6,772 nt of DNA from Nitrososphaeraceae archaeon (GTDB taxonomy: Archaea; Thermoproteota; Nitrososphaeria; Nitrososphaerales; Nitrososphaeraceae): positions 1 through 6,772 of the forward strand of contig JASHSN010000655.1 of NCBI GenBank assembly GCA_030038695.1. Reading direction: 5' to 3'. Positions within the stretch are counted from its first letter, which is position 1; each line of letters opens with the position of its first letter. This document shows positions 1-5,127 of this stretch, piece after piece. Both the position numbers and the translations under genes were made by a program. The notes under the pieces were generated by a model. It ran no database searches. It was not told the origin of the DNA and saw only the letters and a program-made list of their open reading frames with translations.

Positions 1-159
1 GCATCTCCACTTCGTTGGAGCTCTTTAACAAAAGTATGTAATTATAATTTTCTACCTTCAGCATATTATCCAAAATGCACTACCTGGCACGACCACAGCT
101 AATTCTTCTAACTTCTCTGTAACACCACGCATTTTTTCAACTATAGTCGTAGTCATCAT
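1..159 (-). pseudogene. partial, frameshifted small protein running off left edge
   Basis: Two minus-strand frames together read like one protein N-terminus. From ATG 159 (a second ATG follows directly) the frame reads MMTTTIVEKMRGVTEKLEEL, then a hydrophobic AVVVPGSA, and stops at 58-60. One base out of phase, from about position 75 to the window edge, the reading continues ILDNMLKVENYNYILLLKSS and stays open to position 1. The switch lies at a TTTT run (minus strand), so one missing base would restore a single frame. A TATA-like CATAAACT (about 184-191) sits about 25 bases before the ATG, suiting a leaderless archaeal mRNA. I do not recognise the family. It could be a real gene with an assembly indel or a young pseudogene; the carboxyl part is outside the window. 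Confidence 0.4.
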
Positions 160-505
160 CACATCTTTAGTTTATTTGTCGAGTTTATGGCATTCCACTG
201 GTTTCCCTCTAAACGCAATGACAAGTATGATAAATCTACCAGTATAAGGTTTAGCGAATCGATATATACGTTTGTATATGAAATAACATTACCATAGTAA
301 TTGTTAACTTAATAGAAAGTACCATAATCTTATCAAACGAACTCTCATTCCCATTATGTCTCATTCAATTAGATAGGGCTGTCGTAGAGACGTTTGTGTA
401 TATTCTTTTTACTTTAGAATTATTCATTATTTTGCTAGCCTGACATTGTAGTATACATGAGCCCTTTAGCAGAACAATATTCCATACTGGAGATGAGTAT
501 GAACT
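160..505. other. AT-rich stretch with no recognisable gene
   Basis: Reading all six frames shows only very short open stretches here (the longest on the minus strand is under 40 codons, rich in Ile/Met/Thr, with no motif). The left part carries the promoter of the edge gene. No RNA gene, direct repeat or strong hairpin was seen. Confidence 0.5.
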
Positions 506-616
506 ATGCTCACACTTGAAAACGGCACATTACAAGCGATTGAAAAAATTTGTGCTAAAGATCTGTCCAGTCGAGGTTTGCTTCAACGCGAAGTAGAGAC
601 GAGTATAGAGAATTAG
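506..616 (+). CDS. possible 36-residue small protein
   Basis: A short ATG-to-TAG frame encoding MLTLENGTLQAIEKICAKDL and then SSRGLLQREVETSIEN. It has the look of two amphipathic helices with ordinary archaeal composition and a single Cys, but no recognisable domain. An in-frame TGA lies immediately upstream (500-502), so the ATG is the only start. The stop codon lies inside the left arm of the inverted repeat at 611-655, which would place a stem-loop exactly at the end of the coding region. It could equally be the residue of a longer lost gene; nothing beyond its reading quality supports it. Confidence 0.25.
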   Translation: MLTLENGTLQAIEKICAKDLSSRGLLQREVETSIEN

Positions 617-655
617 CATGCACATGATATCTCCTCTATAACATGCATGCTAATT
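611..655. repeat. perfect 12-bp inverted repeat with 21-base loop
   Basis: AATTAGCATGCA at 611-622 is mirrored exactly by TGCATGCTAATT at 644-655. Directly to the left, TATAGAG (604-610) can also pair with CTCTATA (634-640) inside the loop, giving two interleaved complementary pairs. As RNA this is a stem-loop over the stop codon of the 36-residue ORF; as DNA it could be a regulator site or a transposon-end relic. No T-rich tail follows, so it is not a standard archaeal terminator. Confidence 0.6.
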
Positions 656-708
656 GAACGCACAATTGATCAGTCGTGAGACTTTGACCAATCCAGTCGG
701 CAACATAC

Positions 709-837
709 TTACACTACAGCTGATTGTACACCTTCATTAATCAACGACCATTCTGACTGAGTAATATGAAAAACTGTATCTATTATTCTGTCATTTTTCA
801 TTATTTTATGATTACGTAATATTCGGGCTTCTTTCAT
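709..837 (-). CDS. possible 42-residue small protein, divergent from the regulator
   Basis: The minus frame from ATG 837 reads MKEARILRNHKIMKNDRIID and continues TVFHITQSEWSLINEGVQSAVV to a TAA at 709-711. The composition is protein-like and basic at the amino end; no family is recognised. It is transcribed away from the winged-helix gene at 888, so the two would share the 50-base gap. The TATA-like element in that gap lies only about 14 bases from ATG 837, which fits better with initiation at the inner ATG (799-801), giving about 30 residues. It may also be a chance frame or the 5' end of a decayed gene. Confidence 0.25.
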   Translation of the reverse strand: MKEARILRNHKIMKNDRIIDTVFHITQSEWSLINEGVQSAVV

Positions 838-850
838 AGGATACCAAACG

Positions 851-858
851 TTTATATC
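851..858 (+). promoter_or_regulatory. TATA-like box of the winged-helix regulator
   Basis: TTTATATC ends 29 bases before ATG 888. This is the usual archaeal distance when transcription starts at or just before the start codon. No Shine-Dalgarno sequence precedes the ATG. Confidence 0.55.
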
Positions 859-887
859 AAATTAATTTGTATACTAATCGTTAGTGT

Positions 888-1472
888 ATGTCAATGCCAT
901 CTTCTTTTCCTAAGCAGAATATAGCACAAATGAGAGAGAACCCCAACTCTGATACTTTTACGTTAGAAGAAGTTGACACAAAAAGTGAAATTCTAAAATA
1001 TATTAATAGAGTTCCTGGCATTCGATATAGAGAGCTCCTCAGATTAACTGGTCTATCCAACGGAACGCTTGAATATCATCTAAACATACTTGAGAGTATA
1101 CACAAGGTAACAACATCTAGAAGGAGTGGGAGAAGAACCGGATACTATCCCATCGACATCCCGGCTGACGAATCCCATATCTTAGAACACATCAGAAACC
1201 AAGTTGCAAGACAAATTGTATTTTTTATACTCGAACACGATCTATGTACATTTGGAGAGGTTGTCGAACATATCAAGAAGGCACACTCCACAGTATCTTG
1301 GCATCTAAGGAGACTCTCTGAGGCTGGCATAATATCAATTAATTATGGACTGGAATACCAGCTTTATAGTGCTGTAGACAACAATCTTGTGAAAAAGGTA
1401 TTGTACAAGTATAAAGAGACGTTTAGAGACAAGATTGCAAACGCATATTATGAAATCTTTGAGGAGCTGTAA
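888..1472 (+). CDS. two-domain winged-helix transcription regulator
   Basis: A DNA-binding regulator of 194 residues with two successive winged helix-turn-helix domains. The first spans about residues 33-92: the recognition helix is in LTGLSNGTLEYHLNIL, followed by a basic wing TTSRRSGRRTGYY. The second spans about residues 98-165: a helix begins at QVARQIVFFIL and the recognition helix is in KKAHSTVSWHLRRLSEAGII. Residues 166-194 form a charged helical tail (VLYKYKETFRDKI), possibly for dimerisation. Paired winged helices with the S-x-x-x-HL-x-x-L pattern are common in archaeal ArsR/MarR-like regulators. The first 30 residues look unstructured. ATG 888 is chosen because a TATA-like box lies about 30 bases upstream; the second ATG (894) is possible. 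The gene is intact with no frameshift. Targets cannot be read from sequence; it stands alone beside degraded DNA. Confidence 0.85.
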   Translation: MSMPSSFPKQNIAQMRENPNSDTFTLEEVDTKSEILKYINRVPGIRYRELLRLTGLSNGTLEYHLNILESIHKVTTSRRSGRRTGYYPIDIPADESHILEHIRNQVARQIVFFILEHDLCTFGEVVEHIKKAHSTVSWHLRRLSEAGIISINYGLEYQLYSAVDNNLVKKVLYKYKETFRDKIANAYYEIFEEL

Positions 1473-1657
1473 AAGACATAAGCTCGTGTCATCACACCGG
1501 AGTTTCAACTATTCAGGTTAACCACCTATGTCTGTTTGACAGGACGGTATTCCCTGGATTCCTAAGTGTGCCAGTAGAGATTGAATGGTAATGATCTCCA
1601 CATGCTGTTAAAGCCCTAATTTTCCTTTAGCCGAAGTTTATACAGTCGTTGTGATAT

Positions 1658-1804
1658 CTATTCTTCCCACTTATAGTAGGTCTTCTTGGATACTCCGTAC
1701 TTTTTACTAATATGTTCGGTCCGTTTATGTTCATGAATGAGGTTGAATTTTCTTTTTATTTCTGTAGGATAACACTTCCTAGCAGACCTACTATTACTTT
1801 GCAA
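1658..1804 (-). pseudogene. transposase-type helix-turn-helix remnant (OrfA-like)
   Basis: The minus frame encodes RSARKCYPTEIKRKFNLI, then the helix-turn-helix HISKKYGVSKKTYYKWEE and a stop at 1658-1660. This matches the pattern at the N-terminus of many IS transposase OrfA proteins: a basic lead, a first helix, then the I-x-x-x-x-GVS-x-x-T-x-Y-x-W recognition unit. Only a TTG (1802-1804) could serve as start; the frame is closed by TGA a few codons further up. No DDE catalytic part follows in any minus frame toward 1480. It overlaps the end of the O-methyltransferase relic, so insertion into or next to that gene is likely. It could instead be a stand-alone small DNA-binding protein, which is less likely given the lack of a good start. 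Confidence 0.55.
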
Positions 1805-2247
1805 CGGGAAAGAATATCATTATTATTGTCCTTTGAATTTGCATTTCTCTGATGATAGAGCGTAGCGCTTTGAATTGCATGCGGTAGATCATAATAGTAG
1901 TAGCTGTAGTTTAGGATTATTTTTTAGAATAGTTGATAAAAACATTCCTTGTCTTCCCCCGATATTCATAATTCTATTAAATTGGGAGAAATCATACATA
2001 GAAGAGACACATGAGACCTGTGACGAGGTGAGCAAGGTCATTGTACCACTAAATATTTGGACATCATTTTGATTTTGTCGCATGTACCATCCAAACCATT
2101 AACATGTTTAAATGAGCCCTCGGTTTTTATGCTATAGAATAGGTCATCTATAGCTTTCTTATACGATCCTAATCCAAACAGTAAAGCAAAGATTCTGAGT
2201 GAATCTTTTGTTTCAGAAAGGAAGAGTGAGGCCTGCTTTATAGAGTA
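1756..2247 (-). pseudogene. fragmented SAM-dependent O-methyltransferase (family 2)
   Basis: Three consecutive minus frames join into the middle of a plant/bacterial-type O-methyltransferase. Frame one (2247-2038) contains DSLRIFALLFGLGSYKKAID, then FYSIKTEGSFKHVNG. Frame two (about 2070-1889) contains GTMTLLTSSQ, YDFSQFNRIMNIGG and FLSTILKNNPKL. Frame three (1893-1756) contains YDLPHAIQSATLYHQRN and SRCKVIVGLLGSV. The order equals the family's helical linker, SAM-binding GxGxG region, acidic DLP motif and the RCxVxxGD strand. The SAM loop reads NIGGRQG where the family has DVGGGxG, so it is damaged. The dimerisation N-terminus and the catalytic C-terminus are absent; roughly 150 of a usual 330-350 residues remain. 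Two single-base shifts are needed to join the frames. The 3' end runs into the transposase-like remnant. Confidence 0.75.
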
Positions 2248-2308
2248 TCATCATATTCGTAAAGGATCAAAAGCTTAGAGAAATTGTAGGACTTATATCA
2301 GTAAGTAA

Positions 2309-2388
2309 GGTGCTCCAAGTTTATTGGGTATGAATAATCTACAATATTATAAAATCTCTTTTCCAAACACGTGTTATTTTAAAAGTAG
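2309..2388 (+). pseudogene. short relic of an aspartyl-protease-like C-terminus (copy A)
   Basis: The plus frame starting at GGT 2309 reads GAPSLLGMNNLQYYKISFPN. It matches, at about four of five bases by eye over roughly 65 positions, the sequence at 3282-3350 that encodes SLLGMDVLQHYTISFPDN in copy B. Relative to copy B, two bases are lost just after the FPN codons, which throws the frame off. A TAA lies immediately upstream, so this is a remnant with no coding ability. The motif L-L-G-M-D-x-L typifies the C-terminal part of retropepsin-like proteases, but here the D has become N. Confidence 0.6.
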
Positions 2389-2468
2389 TCGTAAATAGAC
2401 TTATTTCATTTCACTTTCGCGCCCCTCGGTGAATTGATCATCAGAAACAACCTCCTTCTACCTTACCA

Positions 2469-2792
2469 TTAGTGGGTACGATGATGGTGATGATGATGGT
2501 GATAGTAGGTGTAGCCTCCGTAGCTATAATCGTAGGAGTGGTCGCCGCCGGTATCGTAGGGGTAGGCATAGCCGGTGATGTATGGATATCCTCCATAGTT
2601 TGGGTAGCCACCGAAGTAGGGGTAGCCTGGAACTCCACCTTCGTATAGGTGACCGACGTTACCGGTGTTGGCTGCAAATGCCTGTTGGTTTTCCAGGACA
2701 GGGCCTAAGACAAATAATAATGTTATTAGAGCTGCAATATATAAGATGCTAAATGTTAGGGTATTTTTTAAATTCATTGGGGTATGAATCAT
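2469..2792 (-). CDS. small exported Gly/Tyr-rich protein with C-terminal His7
   Basis: A 107-residue protein with a clear Sec signal peptide: a short basic start (MNLKN), a hydrophobic core (about residues 12-31) and a small-residue site AFA-AN, with cleavage near residue 40. The mature part of about 67 residues is low complexity, built of GYP/YGG units (GYPYFGGYPNYGGYPYITGY), and ends in seven consecutive His (98-104) plus RTH. Poly-His tails bind Ni, Cu or Zn ions, so a metal-binding or surface-layer role is inferred, not shown. ATG 2792 is preferred over ATG 2777 because TATAAATA (minus) lies exactly 30 bases before it, as in the related gene at 3591. Its signal peptide shares the pattern GP-x3-NQ-x3-AAN with that gene. 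No recognised domain; function unknown. Confidence 0.75.
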   Translation of the reverse strand: MIHTPMNLKNTLTFSILYIAALITLLFVLGPVLENQQAFAANTGNVGHLYEGGVPGYPYFGGYPNYGGYPYITGYAYPYDTGGDHSYDYSYGGYTYYHHHHHHHRTH

Positions 2793-2822
2793 TTCTTCTA
2801 CTACTAACTCATGCTTATAGAT

Positions 2823-2830
2823 TATTTATA
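2823..2830 (-). promoter_or_regulatory. TATA box of the His7 exported protein
   Basis: TATAAATA on the minus strand, followed by exactly 30 bases and ATG 2792. The flank just upstream (CGATTGCG) resembles that of the box at 3553 (CGACGGCA). The transcript should have a leader of only a few bases. Confidence 0.65.
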
Positions 2831-2962
2831 CGCAATCGTGGTGAGTATGAAGGATTACATTTCACTGCAGTAGACAAAAGGCATTTCCATTAAATCATCT
2901 TCCTAGTCACCGTGGCTGGAACCTTAGACGAGCTTTTGATTTGCAAGACTAGGAATATTCAC

Positions 2963-3133
2963 TCATTCAAAAGTCGTAGGCACGAAACCCGTTCCAGGGT
3001 TGAAATTGACTGTAACACGATGCGCATGGACATACAGCTCCTTTTCAGATGGAGGAACTTGCACATACAGATTCTATTAAGCTTAAGCCGCGTTTTTTTC
3101 CTCCGCCAACCTTGTTATCAATTTATTGATCAT
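2963..3133 (-). pseudogene. decayed minus-strand gene, two readable pieces in one frame
   Basis: In a single minus frame, ATG 3133 begins MINKLITRLAEEKNAA, followed by a cluster of stops (TAA, TAA and TAG among four codons at about 3074-3085). The frame then stays open for 36 codons, reading NLYVQVPPSEKELYVHAHR and VTVNFNPGTGFVPTTFE before a TGA at 2963-2965. The second piece alternates polar and hydrophobic residues as beta-strands do, with Gly/Pro turns, suggesting a fragment of a beta-rich protein. No family is recognised. The plus frame over the same bases is open longer (2912-3190) but is Leu/Arg/Phe-heavy without motif, so I consider it a shadow. A chance open frame cannot be ruled out. 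Confidence 0.3.
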
Positions 3134-3140
3134 TTTTTGC

Positions 3141-3166
3141 TGTTCATATATGATTGTTCATATATG
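3141..3166. repeat. tandem 14-base direct repeat
   Basis: TGTTCATATATG occurs at 3141-3152 and again at 3155-3166, separated by two bases, giving a 14-base period. It lies between the decayed minus-strand frame and the protease relic. Two equally spaced sites could be a dimeric regulator site or a slippage product; no further copies were seen nearby. Confidence 0.6.
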
Positions 3167-3183
3167 CTCTATTACATGATTGC

Positions 3184-3408
3184 ACTCTAGAGTTCCTTAC
3201 AAGTACCGCGCAAAGACATACAGAGACTGTGAAGGTTATCCATGTTTCAAAACTTCCACTTACATCGGATAATCATAAAGTCCCAAGTTTGCTAGGTATG
3301 GACGTCTTACAGCATTATACAATCTCTTTTCCAGACAATCGTGTTCTTTTAGAAACGCTGACCTTTGTGAGCTTTGTCGCTCGCTATACTATACTGCCAG
3401 AACTCTGA
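3184..3408 (+). pseudogene. C-terminal relic of an aspartyl-protease-like protein (copy B)
   Basis: The open plus frame contains VKVIHVSKLPLTSDNHKV followed by PSLLGMDVLQHYTISFPDN and RVLLE. The S-L-L-G-M-D-x-L block and the following beta-strand residues match the C-terminal lobe of predicted retropepsin-like (gag-type) aspartyl proteases. These normally also contain an N-terminal catalytic D-T/S-G motif; none is found in the plus frames of this stretch, so the catalytic half is gone. The codons after about 3360 (LTFVSFVARYTILPEL) look like run-on sequence. No convincing start codon precedes the conserved part. A second, more damaged copy lies at 2309-2388 in the same orientation, so the gene was duplicated or both derive from a small repeated family. 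Confidence 0.55.
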
Positions 3409-3533
3409 AAGTTCAATCAATGTGCTGCGAGCAGCTAAAGTTCTGTCATATCATGAGCTGATTTATGGGCAAGGCAAAACACTCCATCTTCGAGAAGTAT
3501 GTCATGTCTGATTCATGGACAATCTAGTACATT

Positions 3534-3549
3534 CGTCGAATATACGACG
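3534..3549. promoter_or_regulatory. CGTCG-N6-CGACG palindrome next to promoter
   Basis: CGTCG (3534-3538) and CGACG (3545-3549) form an inverted repeat around AATATA, ending three bases before the TATA box at 3553. The position over the BRE region suits a repressor or activator site, but no regulator can be named. Confidence 0.35.
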
Positions 3550-3552
3550 GCA

Positions 3553-3560
3553 TATAAATA
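3553..3560 (+). promoter_or_regulatory. TATA box of the Cys/His-rich exported protein
   Basis: TATAAATA followed by exactly 30 bases and ATG 3591, the same box and distance as at the other exported gene (2823-2830, minus). A second TATA-like string (TTATAAAT, 3561-3568) follows directly. Confidence 0.65.
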
Positions 3561-3590
3561 TTATAAATGCCATTGTATAGTTAGAGAAAA

Positions 3591-3890
3591 ATGTCACATA
3601 AGTCATTTGGAGCAAAGAGAACTATTACAATTAGCATATCAGTAATTGCAGCTCTATCATTATTTCTTGTAGCAGGTCCAATAGTTATGAATCAAAAAGT
3701 GTTGGCAGCCAACTTATGCGGAAGCGGTTTAGGCTGCGGTGGTGCCTACGATTATGGTTGCGACGGCTGTGGCGGTATTAGCTATCCTTCACCACTGTCT
3801 AACTTCTTCGGTGGTGAGGTCTTTGGTCACGGTTTCCATCACTTCCACGGCGGTTTCGGGTTCCATCATTTTGGCGGCTTCCATCACTGA
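3591..3890 (+). CDS. small exported Gly-rich protein with Cys cluster and His tail
   Basis: A 99-residue protein. Residues 1-39 form a Sec signal peptide: basic start (SHKSFGAKR), hydrophobic core about 12-32, and VLA-AN at the cleavage site. The mature 60 residues have two parts. The first is a Gly-rich segment with Cys 43, 49, 57 and 60 (the last two as CDGC). The second is a Gly/Phe tail carrying eight His (80, 83, 84, 86, 92, 93, 98, 99) in FHHF-like units. Such a Cys plus His set could bind Cu or Zn, or the Cys could form disulphides outside the cell; this is inference. The signal peptide aligns with that of the protein at 2469-2792 (IAAL, LFV/LFLV, GP-x3-NQ-x3-AAN), so the two are probably paralogues with diverged mature parts. 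A palindrome and a strong TATA box precede it. Confidence 0.75.
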   Translation: MSHKSFGAKRTITISISVIAALSLFLVAGPIVMNQKVLAANLCGSGLGCGGAYDYGCDGCGGISYPSPLSNFFGGEVFGHGFHHFHGGFGFHHFGGFHH

Positions 3891-4008
3891 CATATTTGAT
3901 CTAAACTGGGCTTGGAGTCTGATAGACACTGCAAGCTGCTCGTTTGATAAGGAAGTTAGAGTAGGGGTTTGGTCTGTGAGGAGAAATATATCTACCAGAA
4001 GATAGTTG

Positions 4009-4015
4009 TATAAAG
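4009..4015 (+). promoter_or_regulatory. TATA box before the Cys/His micro-protein region
   Basis: TATAAAG ends 28 bases before ATG 4044, which begins a 10-codon frame (MRGEDIDPNP, TAG at 4074-4076) in phase with the micro-protein start at 4110. The spacing fits a transcript starting near 4037-4040. Confidence 0.45.
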
Positions 4016-4043
4016 TTCAACCTCTACCATCTGTCATTGAACC

Positions 4044-4076
4044 ATGAGAGGAGAAGATATTGATCCTAACCCGTAG
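4044..4076 (+). other. 10-codon leader ORF or nonsense-interrupted 5' end
   Basis: The frame reads MRGEDIDPNP and ends in TAG. It is in phase with, and 33 bases ahead of, the micro-protein ATG at 4110, and the codons between (QFQLWRLPLKR) contain no other stop. It is either a leader peptide or the start of the micro-protein cut by one nonsense codon. Confidence 0.35.
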
Positions 4077-4109
4077 CAATTTCAGCTCTGGAGGCTTCCA
4101 TTAAAAAGG

Positions 4110-4238
4110 ATGGCAATAGAACAAGCCTGCAACCACCAATGTGCGAAATGCGGGATATTATACCAATGTGATGGCTGCTTGGAGCCGTTTTTCACATACA
4201 GGCATGATTGTAAATTCCGGGCACACTATAAATATTGA
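4110..4238 (+). CDS. 42-residue Cys/His zinc-finger-like micro-protein
   Basis: The product begins MAIEQACNHQCAKCGILY and continues QCDGCLEPFFTYRHDCKF before a basic/aromatic end. Six Cys (7, 11, 14, 20, 23, 34) and three His (9, 32, 39) form C-x2-C pairs (11/14 and 20/23) followed by H-x-C, enough for one or two zinc sites. The order C-x2-C, YxC-x2-C, then HDC-x-F recalls archaeal AN1-type fingers of about 60 residues in shortened form; a rubredoxin-like knuckle is an alternative. Zinc-finger nature is fairly safe, function is unknown. ATG 4110 follows AAAAAGG, a weak ribosome site. The same frame continues upstream through an amber codon (4074-4076) to ATG 4044, which is better placed relative to the TATA box, so the ancestral protein may have been 64 codons long. 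Confidence 0.65.
   Translation: MAIEQACNHQCAKCGILYQCDGCLEPFFTYRHDCKFRAHYKY
4227..4234 (+). promoter_or_regulatory. TATA box likely driving the polymerase-fragment unit
   Basis: TATAAATA, identical to the boxes of the two exported proteins, overlaps the last codons of the Cys/His micro-protein. Transcription would begin near 4255-4260. The first ATG downstream (4274) encodes only 11 codons, so the mRNA would have a leader of about 130 bases before the GTG at 4393. Confidence 0.4.
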
Positions 4239-4361
4239 TTCTCTCCCTTTCAGTTATCAAGTTAGTTGAATACATGGTCACAGTGAGTTCGGCTCATGCT
4301 GTGCGTTAACAGTCTAAGGCGGCATAGTATAAAGCAATTGCAGAAGTAGTGAACCCTCTCT

Positions 4362-4391
4362 CCCTGCCCTAAAAGGCGTTACAAGGCAGGG
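4362..4391 (+). promoter_or_regulatory. hairpin directly before the PolB-fragment start
   Basis: CCCTGCC (4362-4368) pairs with GGCAGGG (4385-4391) across 16 bases, ending one base before GTG 4393. In mRNA this seven-pair GC stem would sit on the ribosome landing site. It may regulate initiation, or it may mark the breakpoint where the polymerase gene was cut. There is no T-run, so it is not a terminator. Confidence 0.4.
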
Positions 4392-4392
4392 G

Positions 4393-5127
4393 GTGCGTTT
4401 CGAATGTGTGAAAGAGATACTAGCAAAAGAAACGGGTCTTGCTATAACCTTAGAAAACTACTACAAATTTCTTGTGCTCCTACCACTAGAAGCTGACGAG
4501 AAGTTGGAGGCATTGAAACATTATTTCGGTGTTACCCAGAACAACCAATTGATTGCCAGAGGAATAGAGATACGGAGACATGATGCTCCGAATTTTATAA
4601 AAGATTTTCAGACTGAGTTACTTTACACACTATTTGATTGTAAGGATTCGGCTGAGGTATTCTCGAAAGGTTACGAAAATGCTCTGTTACTAGTTACCAA
4701 GACAATTGACAAGGTCATGACTGGTGAACTAGAGCTGAAGGACTTGATAGTATCAAAGATTTTACGACAGGATTTATTCAAGTATAGAAATCTCTTTCCA
4801 CATGTTTCAGCAGCGCTTTTGTTAACCGAGGCTGGAGTATCATTGAGACCTGGAGACACTATCCAATATGTCTATACAGACGGGGCTCATTCCAATCCTC
4901 TTCGCAGAGTTATACCTGTAGATTTTATCGAGGATGGGAGAAAGCAAGTTTACGACAAGGAGAAATATCGCGAGATGCTTCTTGAGGCTGCGGAAACAAT
5001 ACTAAGTTATTTCGGCTTCGACAGGACAGTATATGGAGATACTAGTCGCGGCAAAAACAGAAGATGGTGGCATCAGCTCAGGGAGCAACGGCAAAAAGAC
5101 ATAGATACGGAGACGTCAAACAGTTAA
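4393..5127 (+). CDS. stand-alone C-terminal piece of family B DNA polymerase
   Basis: The 244-residue product corresponds to the last third of a replicative PolB. Residues 40-65 (ALKHYFGV, then ARGIEIRRHDAPNF) match the palm motif K-x-Y-x-G and the R-G-x-E-x-x-R-R-D segment that contact primer-template DNA. Residues 66-215 form the thumb (FQTELLYTLFDC, LKDLIVSKILRQDL, FPHVSAALLL, YDKEKYREMLLEAAETIL, FGFDRTVYGD). Missing upstream are the exonuclease, fingers and catalytic motifs A, B and C; a full enzyme is about 800 residues. Hence it cannot polymerise alone. The frame is clean over 244 codons, which argues for selection or recent origin. GTG 4393 is the first possible start; the frame is open to a TAA at 4330-4332, but those codons do not look like PolB. 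No intein C-terminal HN precedes it. Alternatives: split-polymerase subunit, duplicated fragment, or DNA-binding thumb domain. Confidence 0.8.
   Translation: MRFECVKEILAKETGLAITLENYYKFLVLLPLEADEKLEALKHYFGVTQNNQLIARGIEIRRHDAPNFIKDFQTELLYTLFDCKDSAEVFSKGYENALLLVTKTIDKVMTGELELKDLIVSKILRQDLFKYRNLFPHVSAALLLTEAGVSLRPGDTIQYVYTDGAHSNPLRRVIPVDFIEDGRKQVYDKEKYREMLLEAAETILSYFGFDRTVYGDTSRGKNRRWWHQLREQRQKDIDTETSNS

Noticed and set aside
2441..2677. 78-codon minus frame rich in Thr/Pro/Ile
   Set aside because: Out-of-phase reading of the GGY and CAT repeats of the exported His7 protein; it lacks a signal peptide and a promoter of its own.
2912..3190. 92-codon plus frame
   Set aside because: Arg/Leu/Phe-heavy without motif or promoter; the opposite strand reads more like protein.
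3739..4005. 88-codon plus frame overlapping the Cys/His exported gene
   Set aside because: Shadow of the Gly/His codons, with run-on beyond the true stop; no promoter at the right distance.
4362..4412. tRNA-like look (stem plus TTTCGAAT)
   Set aside because: The arms flanking TTCGAAT do not pair and no acceptor or D-arm could be built.
4330..4430. Split-intein junction before the PolB fragment
   Set aside because: The frame back to the stop at 4330 has no intein C-terminal block and no HN before a Cys/Ser/Thr extein residue.
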